Below are positions 35,066-43,053 of a stretch of DNA of 64,000 nt, piece after piece. Location of the stretch: assembly GCF_002797755.1 (NCBI RefSeq), contig NZ_PGFI01000011.1:1860001-1924000 (forward strand). The letters are read 5' to 3'. Position 1 is the first letter of the stretch. Each line of letters begins with the position of its first letter. Origin of the DNA: Brevirhabdus pacifica (lineage in GTDB: Bacteria > Pseudomonadota > Alphaproteobacteria > Rhodobacterales > Rhodobacteraceae). Made by a program: the position numbers and the translations under genes. Below the pieces are notes generated by a model, which did no database searches, was not told the DNA's origin, and saw nothing but the letters and a program-made list of their open reading frames with translations.

Positions 35066-35410
35066 ATGACCTATACCCTGCTCCGTGAATTCGCCGACAG
35101 CTGGATGCTGCTTGCGATGATGATGTTCTTCCTGGGCTGCGCCTTCTGGGCCTTCCGCCCGGGCAGCAGGCACCTGCACGACGAGGCCGCCAACCTGATC
35201 TTCGTGCGCAGTGACAACGCCGCCATGCCCCGCGGCCCGGTTCCTCGGCCTCTTCCCGGCTCCGGCTCCGGCTCTGACTCTGGCCCGGAATCCGGCCCTG
35301 TCTTCGCCCCCAGCTCAGATGCTGCCCCGGGCGAGCCACAGGAACCGACCCTGACGGCTGGCTGCGGGCGCAACTGTGCCGACTGCGCCTGCGGGGAGAT
35401 CGGGAAATGA
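35066..35410 (+). CDS. ccoQ: cbb3-type oxidase subunit IV (CcoQ) with long Cys-rich tail
   Basis: A 114-residue protein, about twice the usual CcoQ length. Residues 1-50 are standard: REFADSW, one membrane helix with Cys25, and the FRPGSR...DEAAN end. There follow a low-complexity linker of Gly, Ser, Asp and Pro (residues about 58-98) and a tail with four cysteines, Cys100, Cys104, Cys107 and Cys109 (CX3CX2CXC). The tail would face the cytoplasm if topology is as in other CcoQ, and could hold copper or an iron-sulfur centre. CcoQ stabilises the complex. The stop overlaps the ccoP start (ATGA). Confidence 0.88.
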   Translation: MTYTLLREFADSWMLLAMMMFFLGCAFWAFRPGSRHLHDEAANLIFVRSDNAAMPRGPVPRPLPGSGSGSDSGPESGPVFAPSSDAAPGEPQEPTLTAGCGRNCADCACGEIGK

Positions 35411-36276
35411 GCGAGAAAAGCACCGGAAAGCCCGACCCCGGCACCACCGGCCACAACTGGGACGGCATCGAAGAGCTGAACAATCCCCTGCCCCGCTGGT
35501 GGCTGTGGACCTTCTACGCCACGATCTTCTGGGGGGTGATCTACACGCTGCTCTTCCCCGCCTGGCCGCTGGTCTCGGGGGCGACCTCGGGCATGCTGAA
35601 CTGGAGCACGCGGGGCGATGTCGCCGCCGAGATTGCCGCCGCCGACGCCCTCCAGGCCCCCCGCCTCGAGGCGCTGGCGGGGACCGACCTTGCCGCGCTG
35701 GGCGGCGACCCCGAGCTGGAAAGCTTTGCCCTTCACGCGGGCGGCGCCCTCTTCCGCAACAATTGCTCGACCTGCCACGGCTCGGGCGCGGCGGGGGCCA
35801 GGGGCTATCCCAACCTTCTGGACGACGATTGGCTTTGGGGCGGCTCGATCGAGGAGATCGCGATTTCGATCCGCCACGGCATCCGCAATGAAGAGGATCC
35901 GGACGCGCGCTTCTCCCAGATGCCCGCCTATGGCGAGATGCTGAGCAAGGCCGAGATCGCGGCCGTCGCCGACCACGTCTGGCGCCTGTCACGCAACATG
36001 CCCGCGAAGGCCCAAGGCAAGACCCTGTTCGCGGACAATTGCGCGGCCTGCCACGGCGAGGATGCGACCGGCAACCGCGATGAAGGTGCACCCGACCTGA
36101 CCGACGCGATCTGGCTTTACGGCGGCACACTCGAGGAGATCGCCCACACCGTCACGCGCGGCCCCTTCGGGGTAATGCCGGCCTGGGGCGAACGCTTGGG
36201 CGAGGCGCAGGTGCGTGCCCTTGCCGCCTATGTCCACCAGCTTGGCGGCGGCGAGGAAAGCCCCCCCGCCAACTGA
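35407..36276 (+). CDS. ccoP: cbb3-type cytochrome c oxidase subunit III (dihaem cytochrome c)
   Basis: A 289-residue membrane-anchored dihaem cytochrome c, the entry point for electrons. The N terminus DGIEELNNPLPRWWLWTFY precedes a membrane helix at about residues 31-54. Two haem motifs follow: CSTCH (Cys120, Cys123, His124) and CAACH (Cys212, Cys215, His216), each with a later methionine ligand candidate (SQMPAY and GVMPAW). It ends the ccoNOQP operon; a strong stem-loop lies about 35 bases downstream. Confidence 0.95.
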   Translation: MSEKSTGKPDPGTTGHNWDGIEELNNPLPRWWLWTFYATIFWGVIYTLLFPAWPLVSGATSGMLNWSTRGDVAAEIAAADALQAPRLEALAGTDLAALGGDPELESFALHAGGALFRNNCSTCHGSGAAGARGYPNLLDDDWLWGGSIEEIAISIRHGIRNEEDPDARFSQMPAYGEMLSKAEIAAVADHVWRLSRNMPAKAQGKTLFADNCAACHGEDATGNRDEGAPDLTDAIWLYGGTLEEIAHTVTRGPFGVMPAWGERLGEAQVRALAAYVHQLGGGEESPPAN

Positions 36277-36311
36277 GATCCTCGGGCCAATCAGCCCCCC
36301 GCCCGGGGCAC

Positions 36312-36340
36312 ACCGGGGGCCGCCACCGGCGGCCCCCGGT
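36312..36340 (+). terminator. Strong stem-loop after ccoP
   Basis: Arms ACCGGGGGCCGCC and GGCGGCCCCCGGT are exact complements of 13 bases around an ACC loop. There is no T run, so it may be a partial terminator or a message-stabilising hairpin separating ccoNOQP from ccoGHIS. Confidence 0.65.
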
Positions 36341-36431
36341 AAATTCCGCATCCCGCCCGCGCCCTGCCGCTACCCTGGCCCGCCCTGCCACGCATGACCG
36401 CGCGGGCAACGGGGCCATCGGGGGCCGCCCC

Positions 36432-36445
36432 TTGAGCCACATCAA
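36432..36445 (+). promoter_or_regulatory. FNR box upstream of ccoG
   Basis: TTGAGCCACATCAA matches TTGAT-N4-ATCAA at 9 of 10 positions. A class II start would fall near 36480, just before the ribosome binding site of ccoG. It gives ccoGHIS its own low-oxygen promoter. Confidence 0.8.
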
Positions 36446-36495
36446 TGCGACCCCCGCACCACCCGGGCCAGATGGTCCGGAAAACAGGATCGATC

Positions 36496-38085
36496 ATGAC
36501 AGCCTCTCCGCCCACAAGCGCGCTTTACGCCCCGCGCGAGCCGATTTTCCCCCGCCGCGTCACCGGCCGGTTCCGCCGGCTGAAATGGCAGATCATGGCG
36601 GTGACGCTGGGCATCTACTATCTGACACCCTGGCTGCGCTGGGACCGGGGGGCCGGACGGCCCGACCAGGCGGTCTTGGTGGACCTGGCGCACCGCCGTT
36701 TCTATTTCTTCGGCATTGAGGTCTGGTCGCACGAGTTCTACTTCGTCGCGGGCCTGCTTGTGATGGCCGGGCTGGGGCTGTTCCTGTTCACCTCGGCCCT
36801 TGGCCGGGTCTGGTGCGGCTATGGCTGTCCGCAGACGGTCTGGACCGACCTGTTTCTGGCGGTGGAACGCTGGCTGGAGGGGGACCGCAACGCGCGGATG
36901 CGCCTGCACCACGCGCCCTGGGGCCTGCGCAAATGGTCCCTTCGACTTGGCAAATGGGCGATCTGGATCCTGATCTCCGTCGGAACGGGCGGCGCCTGGA
37001 TTTTCTATTTCGCCGATGCGCCCAGCCTCGCGCGGGACCTTGTGACACTTCAGGCGGCGCCGGTGGCTTGGATCACCATCGCCATCCTGACCGCGACGAC
37101 CTTCGTCTTCGGCGGCTTCATGCGCGAACAGGTCTGCATCTACATGTGCCCCTGGCCCCGCATCCAGGCCGCGATGATGGACGAGGACACCTTGACAGTC
37201 GCCTATCGCGACTGGCGTGGAGAGCCGCGCGGCAAGGGCCTGCGCCGCCGGGCGGCGGCAGCCGCCGCGACGGATGCCCCATCCGCCACCGACCCGGGCG
37301 ACACGATCACCCGCGCTGCCGGCCCCCGGATCGGGGGCCGCTCCCCGGTGATCCCGATGCTGGTGCGCGGCACCGCCCCCGCCACCCCCGAGGCATTCTC
37401 CCCGCCGCCCGCCGGCCGGGTGCCCGGCGACTGCATCGACTGCAACGCCTGCGTCAACGTCTGCCCCATGGGGATCGACATCCGCGACGGACAGCAGATG
37501 GCCTGCATCACCTGCGCCCTGTGCATCGACGCCTGTGACGAGGTGATGGAGCGCACGGGCCTCCAGCGGGGGCTGATCGACTATATCGCCCTGTCGGACG
37601 CCCCGTCCGAACGCGCAGGCCTGGCCCCCCGCTCGCTGCGCCGCCACCTGCTGCGGCCGCGCAACTTCGTCTATATGCTGATCTGGGGCGGCATCGGTCT
37701 GGCGCTGCTGGCGGCCCTGGTAATGCGCCCCGAGCTTGAGATGACCGTCCACCCCGTGCGCAATCCCACCTTCGTCACCCTGTCCGACGGGGCGGTGCGC
37801 AACACCTACGACATCCGCCTGCGCAACAAGGCAGGAGAGACCCGGCGCCTGGCCCTTTCGCTGGACCCCGCCGCCGCGCTCGCCCTCGAGGTCGAGGGCG
37901 CGCCCACGGCCTCGGTCGAGGTGGGGCCCGACAGCCAGCGCCAGCTGCGCCTCTATCTCACGGCGCCGGCCGGCAGCGCGGCTGCGGCCGCTGCCATCAC
38001 CCATGTCACCCTTGATGTGACCGACACCACCAGCGGCGAGACCGCCCACGTCGCCACCATCTTCAACGGAAGGGAATACCGATGA
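36496..38085 (+). CDS. ccoG: Cytochrome c oxidase accessory protein CcoG (RdxA/FixG)
   Basis: A 529-residue polytopic membrane protein with two 4Fe-4S ferredoxin motifs (CIDCNACVNVCPMG and CITCALCIDACDEV, about residues 313-350) and an Ig-like C-terminal domain. In Rhodobacter CcoG reduces Cu(II) for delivery to the cbb3 oxidase. Conserved WCGYGCPQTVWTD and CMYMCPWPR-type segments (here CIYMCPWPR) are present. ATG 36496 follows an AGGA site. An Ala/Pro/Gly-rich insert before the first cluster (about residues 250-310) is longer than usual. ccoH overlaps its end by 4 bases. Confidence 0.94.
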   Translation: MTASPPTSALYAPREPIFPRRVTGRFRRLKWQIMAVTLGIYYLTPWLRWDRGAGRPDQAVLVDLAHRRFYFFGIEVWSHEFYFVAGLLVMAGLGLFLFTSALGRVWCGYGCPQTVWTDLFLAVERWLEGDRNARMRLHHAPWGLRKWSLRLGKWAIWILISVGTGGAWIFYFADAPSLARDLVTLQAAPVAWITIAILTATTFVFGGFMREQVCIYMCPWPRIQAAMMDEDTLTVAYRDWRGEPRGKGLRRRAAAAAATDAPSATDPGDTITRAAGPRIGGRSPVIPMLVRGTAPATPEAFSPPPAGRVPGDCIDCNACVNVCPMGIDIRDGQQMACITCALCIDACDEVMERTGLQRGLIDYIALSDAPSERAGLAPRSLRRHLLRPRNFVYMLIWGGIGLALLAALVMRPELEMTVHPVRNPTFVTLSDGAVRNTYDIRLRNKAGETRRLALSLDPAAALALEVEGAPTASVEVGPDSQRQLRLYLTAPAGSAAAAAAITHVTLDVTDTTSGETAHVATIFNGREYR

Positions 38086-38552
38086 CCGTCGCTCCGAACG
38101 CCAGGCCGCTGACAGGCCGCGCCGTGCTTGCGCTTTTCGTGCTGGGCTTTGGCGTCATCATCGGCGTCAACATGCTGCTCGCCGTCAGCGCGGTGCGCAC
38201 CTTCCCGGGGCTTGAGGTGCCTAACAGCTATGTCGCCAGCCAGGAATTCGACGCCCGCCGTGCCGCGCAGGAACGTCTGGGCTGGCAGGTCGCGGCCAGC
38301 TATGCGCCCGGGCGCCTGTCGCTCAGCCTCACTGACGCCGACGGCCGGCCCCTGCGCCCCGCCGACCTGACCCTCGACATCGGCCGCCCGACCGAGGTTG
38401 CCGACGAGCTGACGGCGGTGCTGGACATGGGCCCCGACGGTCTGGGCGCCACGGTCAGCCTTGCGCCCGGGCGCTGGCGGCTGGACGTGGGCGCCACCGC
38501 CCCCGACGGCACCCGGTTCCAGAAGATACTGTTGATCGGCGTGCCGGGATGA
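38082..38552 (+). CDS. ccoH: cbb3 oxidase assembly protein CcoH (FixH)
   Basis: A 156-residue protein with one N-terminal membrane helix (about residues 12-36, VLALFVLGFGVIIGVNMLLA) and a FixH-type periplasmic domain beginning GLEVPNSYVASQEFD. CcoH is needed for stable assembly of the cbb3 oxidase and interacts with CcoN. Overlaps of 4 bases with ccoG and ccoI show one coupled operon. Confidence 0.93.
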   Translation: MTVAPNARPLTGRAVLALFVLGFGVIIGVNMLLAVSAVRTFPGLEVPNSYVASQEFDARRAAQERLGWQVAASYAPGRLSLSLTDADGRPLRPADLTLDIGRPTEVADELTAVLDMGPDGLGATVSLAPGRWRLDVGATAPDGTRFQKILLIGVPG

Positions 38553-40702
38553 GCACGCTTGCCACCTGCCCCGGCTGCGCCATCCCGCCCCGCCCGGTGC
38601 CTGCCGAAACCATTCGCGCGGACCTGGTCCTGCACCTGCCCGACATCCATTGCGCCGCCTGCATCGCCTCGGTCGAGACCATGCTGGCCGAGGTGCCGGG
38701 CGTGCGCTCGGCGCGGGTCAACCTGACCCTGCGCCGCGCCATGGTCGAGACCGACGGCAGCGTCGAGGCCCCTGACCTGATCGCGCGGCTGGCCGCCGGC
38801 GGGCACCGCGCCTCGGTCTTCGAGCCGGGGGTGCGGACGGGACAAAGCCCCGAGATGCGCGACCTGGCCTCGCGCATCGGCGTCGCGGGCTTTGCCGCCA
38901 TGAACGTCATGCTGCTGTCGGTAGCCGTCTGGGCCGGCGCGGGCGATGTCACCGCGCGCATGTTCCACTTGATCTCGGGGGCGATCGCGCTGCCGGCCGT
39001 GGCCTGGGCCGGACAGCCCTTCTTCCGCTCGGCCTACCGCGCGCTGCGGGCGGGTCGGATGAACATGGACGTGCCGATCAGCCTTGCGATCATCCTGGCC
39101 TCGGCGGTGTCGCTGGCCGTGGCGCTTGGCTCCTCGGACCGGCCCGGCTGGTTCGAGGCGGCGCTGTCGCTGACCTTCTTCCTGCTGATCGGGCGCTATC
39201 TGGACATGGCCGGGCGCCATGCCTCGCGCTCGGCCGCGGCCGAGCTTGCCGCGCTCGAGGTGCCCCAGGCCATCCGCCTGGCGAACGGCGCCGAAGAGAT
39301 CGTCCCCGCCCGCAGCCTCGCCCCCGGGGATCACGTGCTGATCCGCCCCGGCGACCGCATCCCGGCAGACGGGCGCGTGATCGACGGCGACAGCGATCTC
39401 GACCGCTCGATCCTGACGGGCGAAAGCCTTCCGGTCGCCATCTCGCCCGGCGCCGACGTCGCGGCGGGGGAGTTGAACCTGACCGGCACCCTGACCCTGC
39501 GCGTCACCCGTGCGGGCGCCGAGACCGGCCTTGCCCGCCTTGCCGCAATGGTCGCCACCGCCGAGATGCAGCGCTCTCGCTACACCGGGTTCGCCGACCG
39601 GGCCTCGCGCCTTTACGCACCGGCGGTACATGCGCTTGGCGCAATGGCCTTCGTCATGTGGTGGTCGCTGACCGGCGACCCGATCCGGGGGATCGACGTT
39701 GCCATCTCGGTGCTGGTCATCACCTGCCCATGCGCCCTGGGCCTTGCGGTGCCCGCCGTCTCGACCGTCAGCACGGCGCGGCTTTTCCGGGCCGGTCTGC
39801 TGGTACGCTCGCCCACCGCGCTGGAGCGGCTGGCCGAGGTGGATACGGTCGTCTTCGACAAGACCGGCACCCTGACCACCGGTGAGTTGCGCCTGGGCGC
39901 GGACACCGATCCGAAGGCGCTGGCCCTGGCCGCGGGGCTGGCACGCGGATCCTCCCACCCGCTGTCGCGCGCCATTGCCAAGGCAGCCCGCGCCCGCGGC
40001 ATCAGCCCCGCCCCCGTCGGCGCCCTGCAGGAAAAAGCGGGCCGCGGGGTCGAGGGGATCTTCCACGGAGAGCGGATCCGCCTCGGCCGACCCGGCTGGG
40101 CCGGCGCCATGGGCGCGGGCGGCGGCTCGGTCCAGCTTCTGGACGGGGCCGGCAAGGTCTCCAGCTTTACCGTCGACGAGGTGCCCCGCCCCGACGCGGT
40201 CGAGGCGGTTCAACAGCTTGAGGCGATGGGAATGCGCGTGACCCTTCTGTCGGGCGACGCGCCCGACAGCGCCGCGCGGCTGGCCCGGCGCCTGGGGATT
40301 GCCGAGGTCATGGGCGGTGTTTCGCCCGAGGGCAAGCATGAGGTCCTGGCCCGGATGGCGGCGGAGGGTCGGCGTCCCTTGATGGTGGGCGACGGGCTGA
40401 ACGACACCGGCGCGCTTGCGGGGGCCCATGCCTCTATGGCACCGGCCCGCGCGGTCGATGCCGCGCGCAGCCTGGCCGATGTGGTGATCCTGTCCGAGGG
40501 CATCGCCTCGGTCGCGACGGCCGTCTCGGTCGCGCGCCGCGCCCATGGATTGGCCCGACAGAACGTGGCGCTGGCGATTGGCTATAACCTGGTCTCGGTG
40601 CCGGTTGCCTTCGCGGGCTTGGCATCGCCGCTGGTGGCGGCGCTGGCGATGTCATCGTCGTCCCTGGCAGTCACACTGAACGCGATGAGGGCAAGGAAAT
40701 GA
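38549..40702 (+). CDS. ccoI: Copper-exporting P1B-type ATPase CcoI (FixI)
   Basis: A 717-residue copper ATPase that supplies copper for CuB assembly. The N-terminal heavy-metal domain has CAAC (Cys35, Cys38) plus an earlier CPGC pair. The transport motif CPC is at residues 393-395 (ITCPCALGLAVP), the phosphorylated Asp437 is in DKTGTLT, and the hinge GDGLNDTGAL is intact. It is the FixI/CcoI (CopA2-like) type rather than a detoxifying CopA, judged by position in ccoGHIS. Confidence 0.94.
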   Translation: MSTLATCPGCAIPPRPVPAETIRADLVLHLPDIHCAACIASVETMLAEVPGVRSARVNLTLRRAMVETDGSVEAPDLIARLAAGGHRASVFEPGVRTGQSPEMRDLASRIGVAGFAAMNVMLLSVAVWAGAGDVTARMFHLISGAIALPAVAWAGQPFFRSAYRALRAGRMNMDVPISLAIILASAVSLAVALGSSDRPGWFEAALSLTFFLLIGRYLDMAGRHASRSAAAELAALEVPQAIRLANGAEEIVPARSLAPGDHVLIRPGDRIPADGRVIDGDSDLDRSILTGESLPVAISPGADVAAGELNLTGTLTLRVTRAGAETGLARLAAMVATAEMQRSRYTGFADRASRLYAPAVHALGAMAFVMWWSLTGDPIRGIDVAISVLVITCPCALGLAVPAVSTVSTARLFRAGLLVRSPTALERLAEVDTVVFDKTGTLTTGELRLGADTDPKALALAAGLARGSSHPLSRAIAKAARARGISPAPVGALQEKAGRGVEGIFHGERIRLGRPGWAGAMGAGGGSVQLLDGAGKVSSFTVDEVPRPDAVEAVQQLEAMGMRVTLLSGDAPDSAARLARRLGIAEVMGGVSPEGKHEVLARMAAEGRRPLMVGDGLNDTGALAGAHASMAPARAVDAARSLADVVILSEGIASVATAVSVARRAHGLARQNVALAIGYNLVSVPVAFAGLASPLVAALAMSSSSLAVTLNAMRARK

Positions 40703-40893
40703 ATGTACTGGTGGTGCTGATGCCGATCTCGATCGGGCTGGGGCTGGCGGGTCTTGCGGTCTTCGTCTGGACCCTGCGCGCCCGGCAATACGACGATCCG
40801 GAGGGGGACAGCGTCCGCCTGCTGGATCCGCGCTGGGACGACCGGCCCATGGCGCCCCCGAAAACGCATGAGGCCCCCGGCCCGGGGGCGTGA
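40699..40893 (+). CDS. ccoS: cbb3 oxidase maturation protein CcoS
   Basis: A 64-residue protein with one membrane helix (residues 3-27) followed by the CcoS signature RARQYDDPEGDSVRLL. It is needed for cofactor insertion into the cbb3 oxidase. It overlaps ccoI by 4 bases and closes the cluster. Confidence 0.92.
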   Translation: MNVLVVLMPISIGLGLAGLAVFVWTLRARQYDDPEGDSVRLLDPRWDDRPMAPPKTHEAPGPGA

Positions 40894-40918
40894 CCATGGC
40901 GCCCCGGGGGCGCCATGG
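40894..40918. terminator. Bidirectional stem-loop between ccoS and the anchor-protein gene
   Basis: CCATGGCGCCCC (40894-40905), one base, GGGGCGCCATGG (40907-40918) is a perfect palindrome between two convergent operons. It starts right after the ccoS stop. Confidence 0.65.
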
Positions 40919-40943
40919 CTGTTCGTTCGGTCAGGGACCAGGC

Positions 40944-41597
40944 TTAGCTGGCGTCCTTGAACTCGGCATATTCACCGCGCACCTGCACCGTGACCGTCAA
41001 CTCCGCGCTGTCGCGGTTGCGCCAGAACCAACCGTGCTGCCCATCGAACTCGGCCGTGATCGTGCCCTCCTCCCCGGTGGAGCCGCGGCCCTTCTGATAG
41101 GTCACCGACTTGCCGCCTCCATGGCCGTGCAGGTCGAAATTGACCCGCCCGCCGGTCACAACCATGCGGTATTCGGCGGTCTGACCTTGCTCCATCGCCA
41201 TCTTCCATTCGGCCGAGGCGCCGGGCGTCAGGGTGAATGTCACCTCGTCGCGCCAGGCATCGGCCTGGCCCCCATCGGCCTCGGGCTCGGCCTCTGCCGA
41301 TTGGGCATGGGCGGCCCCGATCAGCAGGCCGAAGAGGCCCCCCGACAGGCTCGATTGCTGCTCGGGGGTGGCCATCTGGCGATCCATCTCGGCCTCTTCG
41401 GCAAGCTGGGTCTTGATCTCGCCCATCTCGGTCAGGCCAAGCACCCGTCCGACCCGGGTCGGGTCGATGCCGTATTCCGCCGGCAGGACCACGGTCACCA
41501 GGATGACCGCCGCCGCCCCCGCCGCGACGAGGGTCGAGCGCAGCAGCTGGCCCTTGCTGGGCAGGTTTTCGAGAGAGGGTTTATCTGCATTGAACAT
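40944..41597 (-). CDS. Membrane-anchored periplasmic protein next to HupE (transmembrane anchor family)
   Basis: A 217-residue protein with a cytoplasmic N terminus, one membrane helix (residues 20-40, TLVAAGAAAVILVTVVLP) and a periplasmic part. A charged segment rich in Glu and Gln is followed by a beta-rich domain with FDLHGHGGGKSV and GQHGWFWRN. The His/Gly and Trp residues would suit metal binding or cupredoxin-like packing, but I know no function. It follows the HupE-type gene by 22 bases and has AAGGGA before its start. This pairing with a HupE/UreJ protein appears conserved in Rhodobacterales, from memory. Confidence 0.75.
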   Translation of the reverse strand: MFNADKPSLENLPSKGQLLRSTLVAAGAAAVILVTVVLPAEYGIDPTRVGRVLGLTEMGEIKTQLAEEAEMDRQMATPEQQSSLSGGLFGLLIGAAHAQSAEAEPEADGGQADAWRDEVTFTLTPGASAEWKMAMEQGQTAEYRMVVTGGRVNFDLHGHGGGKSVTYQKGRGSTGEEGTITAEFDGQHGWFWRNRDSAELTVTVQVRGEYAEFKDAS

Positions 41598-41619
41598 TTT
41601 GATTTCCCTTGAGGTTTTG

Positions 41620-42348
41620 TTACGCGGCCAGGACGAGGCCGGTGAGCTGGTAGCCCACGAGAATGAAGCCCAGCGCCATCATCACGACGTTGGCCGTATA
41701 GGCCTGGCGCAGGAAATCCGGGGACCGGCGCCAATAGCCCATGACGATCAGGATCACGGCCAGCGCCATCAACTGGCCCAGTTCGACCCCGACGTTGAAG
41801 GCGAGCAGGTTGGGCAAAAGCCCTTCGCGCGCGATGTCGTAGTCGAGGATCTTGGTGGCCAGGCCCGTGCCGTGGAAAAGGCCGAAGATCAGCGTCGCGG
41901 CCCGGGTGTCGGGTTGAACCCCGAACCAGCGGCGATAGGCGCCAAGGTTGTCCAGAGCCTTGTAGACCACCGACAGGCCGATAATCGCGTCGATGACATA
42001 GGCGTTGATGCCCCAGCCGAACCAGACGCCCAGCAGCATCGTGGTCGAATGCCCCAGCGCGAACAGGCTGACGTAAAGGGCGACATCCTTCATCCTGTAA
42101 AGGAAGAAGACGACGCCCAGCAGGAACAGGATGTGGTCGTAGCCGGTCACCATGTGCTTGGCGCCGAGATACATGAAGGGGATGATGTTCACCCCCCAGA
42201 TCTCCTGGATGTAGCCGGCGTCACCCTCGGTGACGTTGTGGGCCGCGGCCTGGACCGCGCTCAGGACAAGCGTGGCCAGCACGGCAAGGGACAGGGTGGC
42301 GATCCGGCGCGTGCCGGGATCGCTCCAGCCCCGTTGGACTGTGGTCAT
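41620..42348 (-). CDS. HupE/UreJ-family membrane protein
   Basis: A 242-residue protein with a cleavable or anchor-type N-terminal segment ending AAAHNVTEG and about six further membrane helices. The family motif HMVTGYDHILFLLGV and a second GLFHGTGLATK are present; such His/Asp residues are thought to bind Ni2+ or similar metals in HupE and UreJ permeases. There is no hydrogenase or urease gene in the window, so the metal is open. ATG 42348 has GGAG upstream. It lies between a His-rich exported protein and a membrane-anchored protein, forming a three-gene set. Confidence 0.82.
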   Translation of the reverse strand: MTTVQRGWSDPGTRRIATLSLAVLATLVLSAVQAAAHNVTEGDAGYIQEIWGVNIIPFMYLGAKHMVTGYDHILFLLGVVFFLYRMKDVALYVSLFALGHSTTMLLGVWFGWGINAYVIDAIIGLSVVYKALDNLGAYRRWFGVQPDTRAATLIFGLFHGTGLATKILDYDIAREGLLPNLLAFNVGVELGQLMALAVILIVMGYWRRSPDFLRQAYTANVVMMALGFILVGYQLTGLVLAA

Positions 42349-42451
42349 GGAAATACTCCGAATGGTCTTTCTTTGATCGGTCTGAGAAGGGGCCGTCACG
42401 CGCGGCCCGGCCAACAGGGCTGGCCGGGGATCGCACGCGGGCGCTGATGGC

Positions 42452-42808
42452 TCAGGCGCGCGGAGGTCTCTCGATCAGAAAGGCCATGGTCGGACCCTTG
42501 GGTCCGGGCCGAAGCCGCCATTCGGCGCGGTGGCTGCGGAACGGTCGGTGGGCGCGCGGTGGCGCCGCCATCATCGCCGGGCTGTGGTCGTGATCGGCCC
42601 CGTCGTGCCCGTGGCCGTGCAGGGCCCAGACCACATCTCGGTCAAGATCGTGCACGTGGCCATGCTCGGCCAGGATCTCTGCCTGGAGGCTCAGCGCCTC
42701 GACCACCTTGGGCGCGTGAGAGGCCGAGGGCATCACCAGCCAAGTCACCAGCCCCAGACAAAGCACGAGCGCCACGAAGTGCCGCGCGAATGCACGTGCC
42801 ATCGTCAT
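42452..42808 (-). CDS. His-rich exported small protein
   Basis: A 118-residue protein with an N-terminal membrane/signal segment (residues 8-26, FVALVLCLGLVTWLVMPSAS) and a histidine-rich stretch with HGHVHDLD, ALHGHGHDGADHDHSP. The C-terminal part is basic. I do not recognise a family. The His/Asp pattern is typical of periplasmic metal sequestration, and the gene leads the HupE operon, so it may collect the metal that HupE imports. ATG 42808 is preferred over a longer frame reaching 43015, which would add a non-hydrophobic leader in front of the signal segment. Confidence 0.65.
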   Translation of the reverse strand: MTMARAFARHFVALVLCLGLVTWLVMPSASHAPKVVEALSLQAEILAEHGHVHDLDRDVVWALHGHGHDGADHDHSPAMMAAPPRAHRPFRSHRAEWRLRPGPKGPTMAFLIERPPRA

Positions 42809-42997
42809 CTTTTCGCTGTCCGCTCGTCTTGCATCATGCGCCTTCTCTTGGGCGTTCTTGGTGACGTCAAAAGCCTTAAGATAACGTCTATCCCGGCAGG
42901 GCCCGCCCGGGCAACCCCGCCCGTCGACCCGCGCTTTGAGGGGCCGGAAAGCGCCGAGGCGCATTTTGGATTTGCACAGGCGCGGGTCGCACGCTAC

Positions 42998-43015
42998 ATC
43001 ATTCAAGTGAATCAT
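42998..43015. promoter_or_regulatory. Imperfect palindrome in the HupE/MFS divergent region
   Basis: ATTCA-AG-TGAAT at 43001-43012 is a perfect inverted repeat inside an 18-base imperfect palindrome. It lies about 40 bases before the MFS start and about 190 before the His-rich gene. ArsR- or MarR-type operators have this form; no cognate regulator gene is adjacent. Confidence 0.4.
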
Positions 43016-43053
43016 TGATTGTATAGAGACAGCCCAACTCGAAGGCGACCGCC

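Noticed and set aside
40944-42348. Hydrogenase or urease accessory locus
   Set aside because: HupE/UreJ homology alone is present; no hydrogenase or urease structural genes lie in the window.
42452-43015. 187-residue version of the His-rich protein
   Set aside because: The longer frame places a basic, non-hydrophobic leader before the signal segment and starts within a candidate operator; ATG 42808 is more reasonable.
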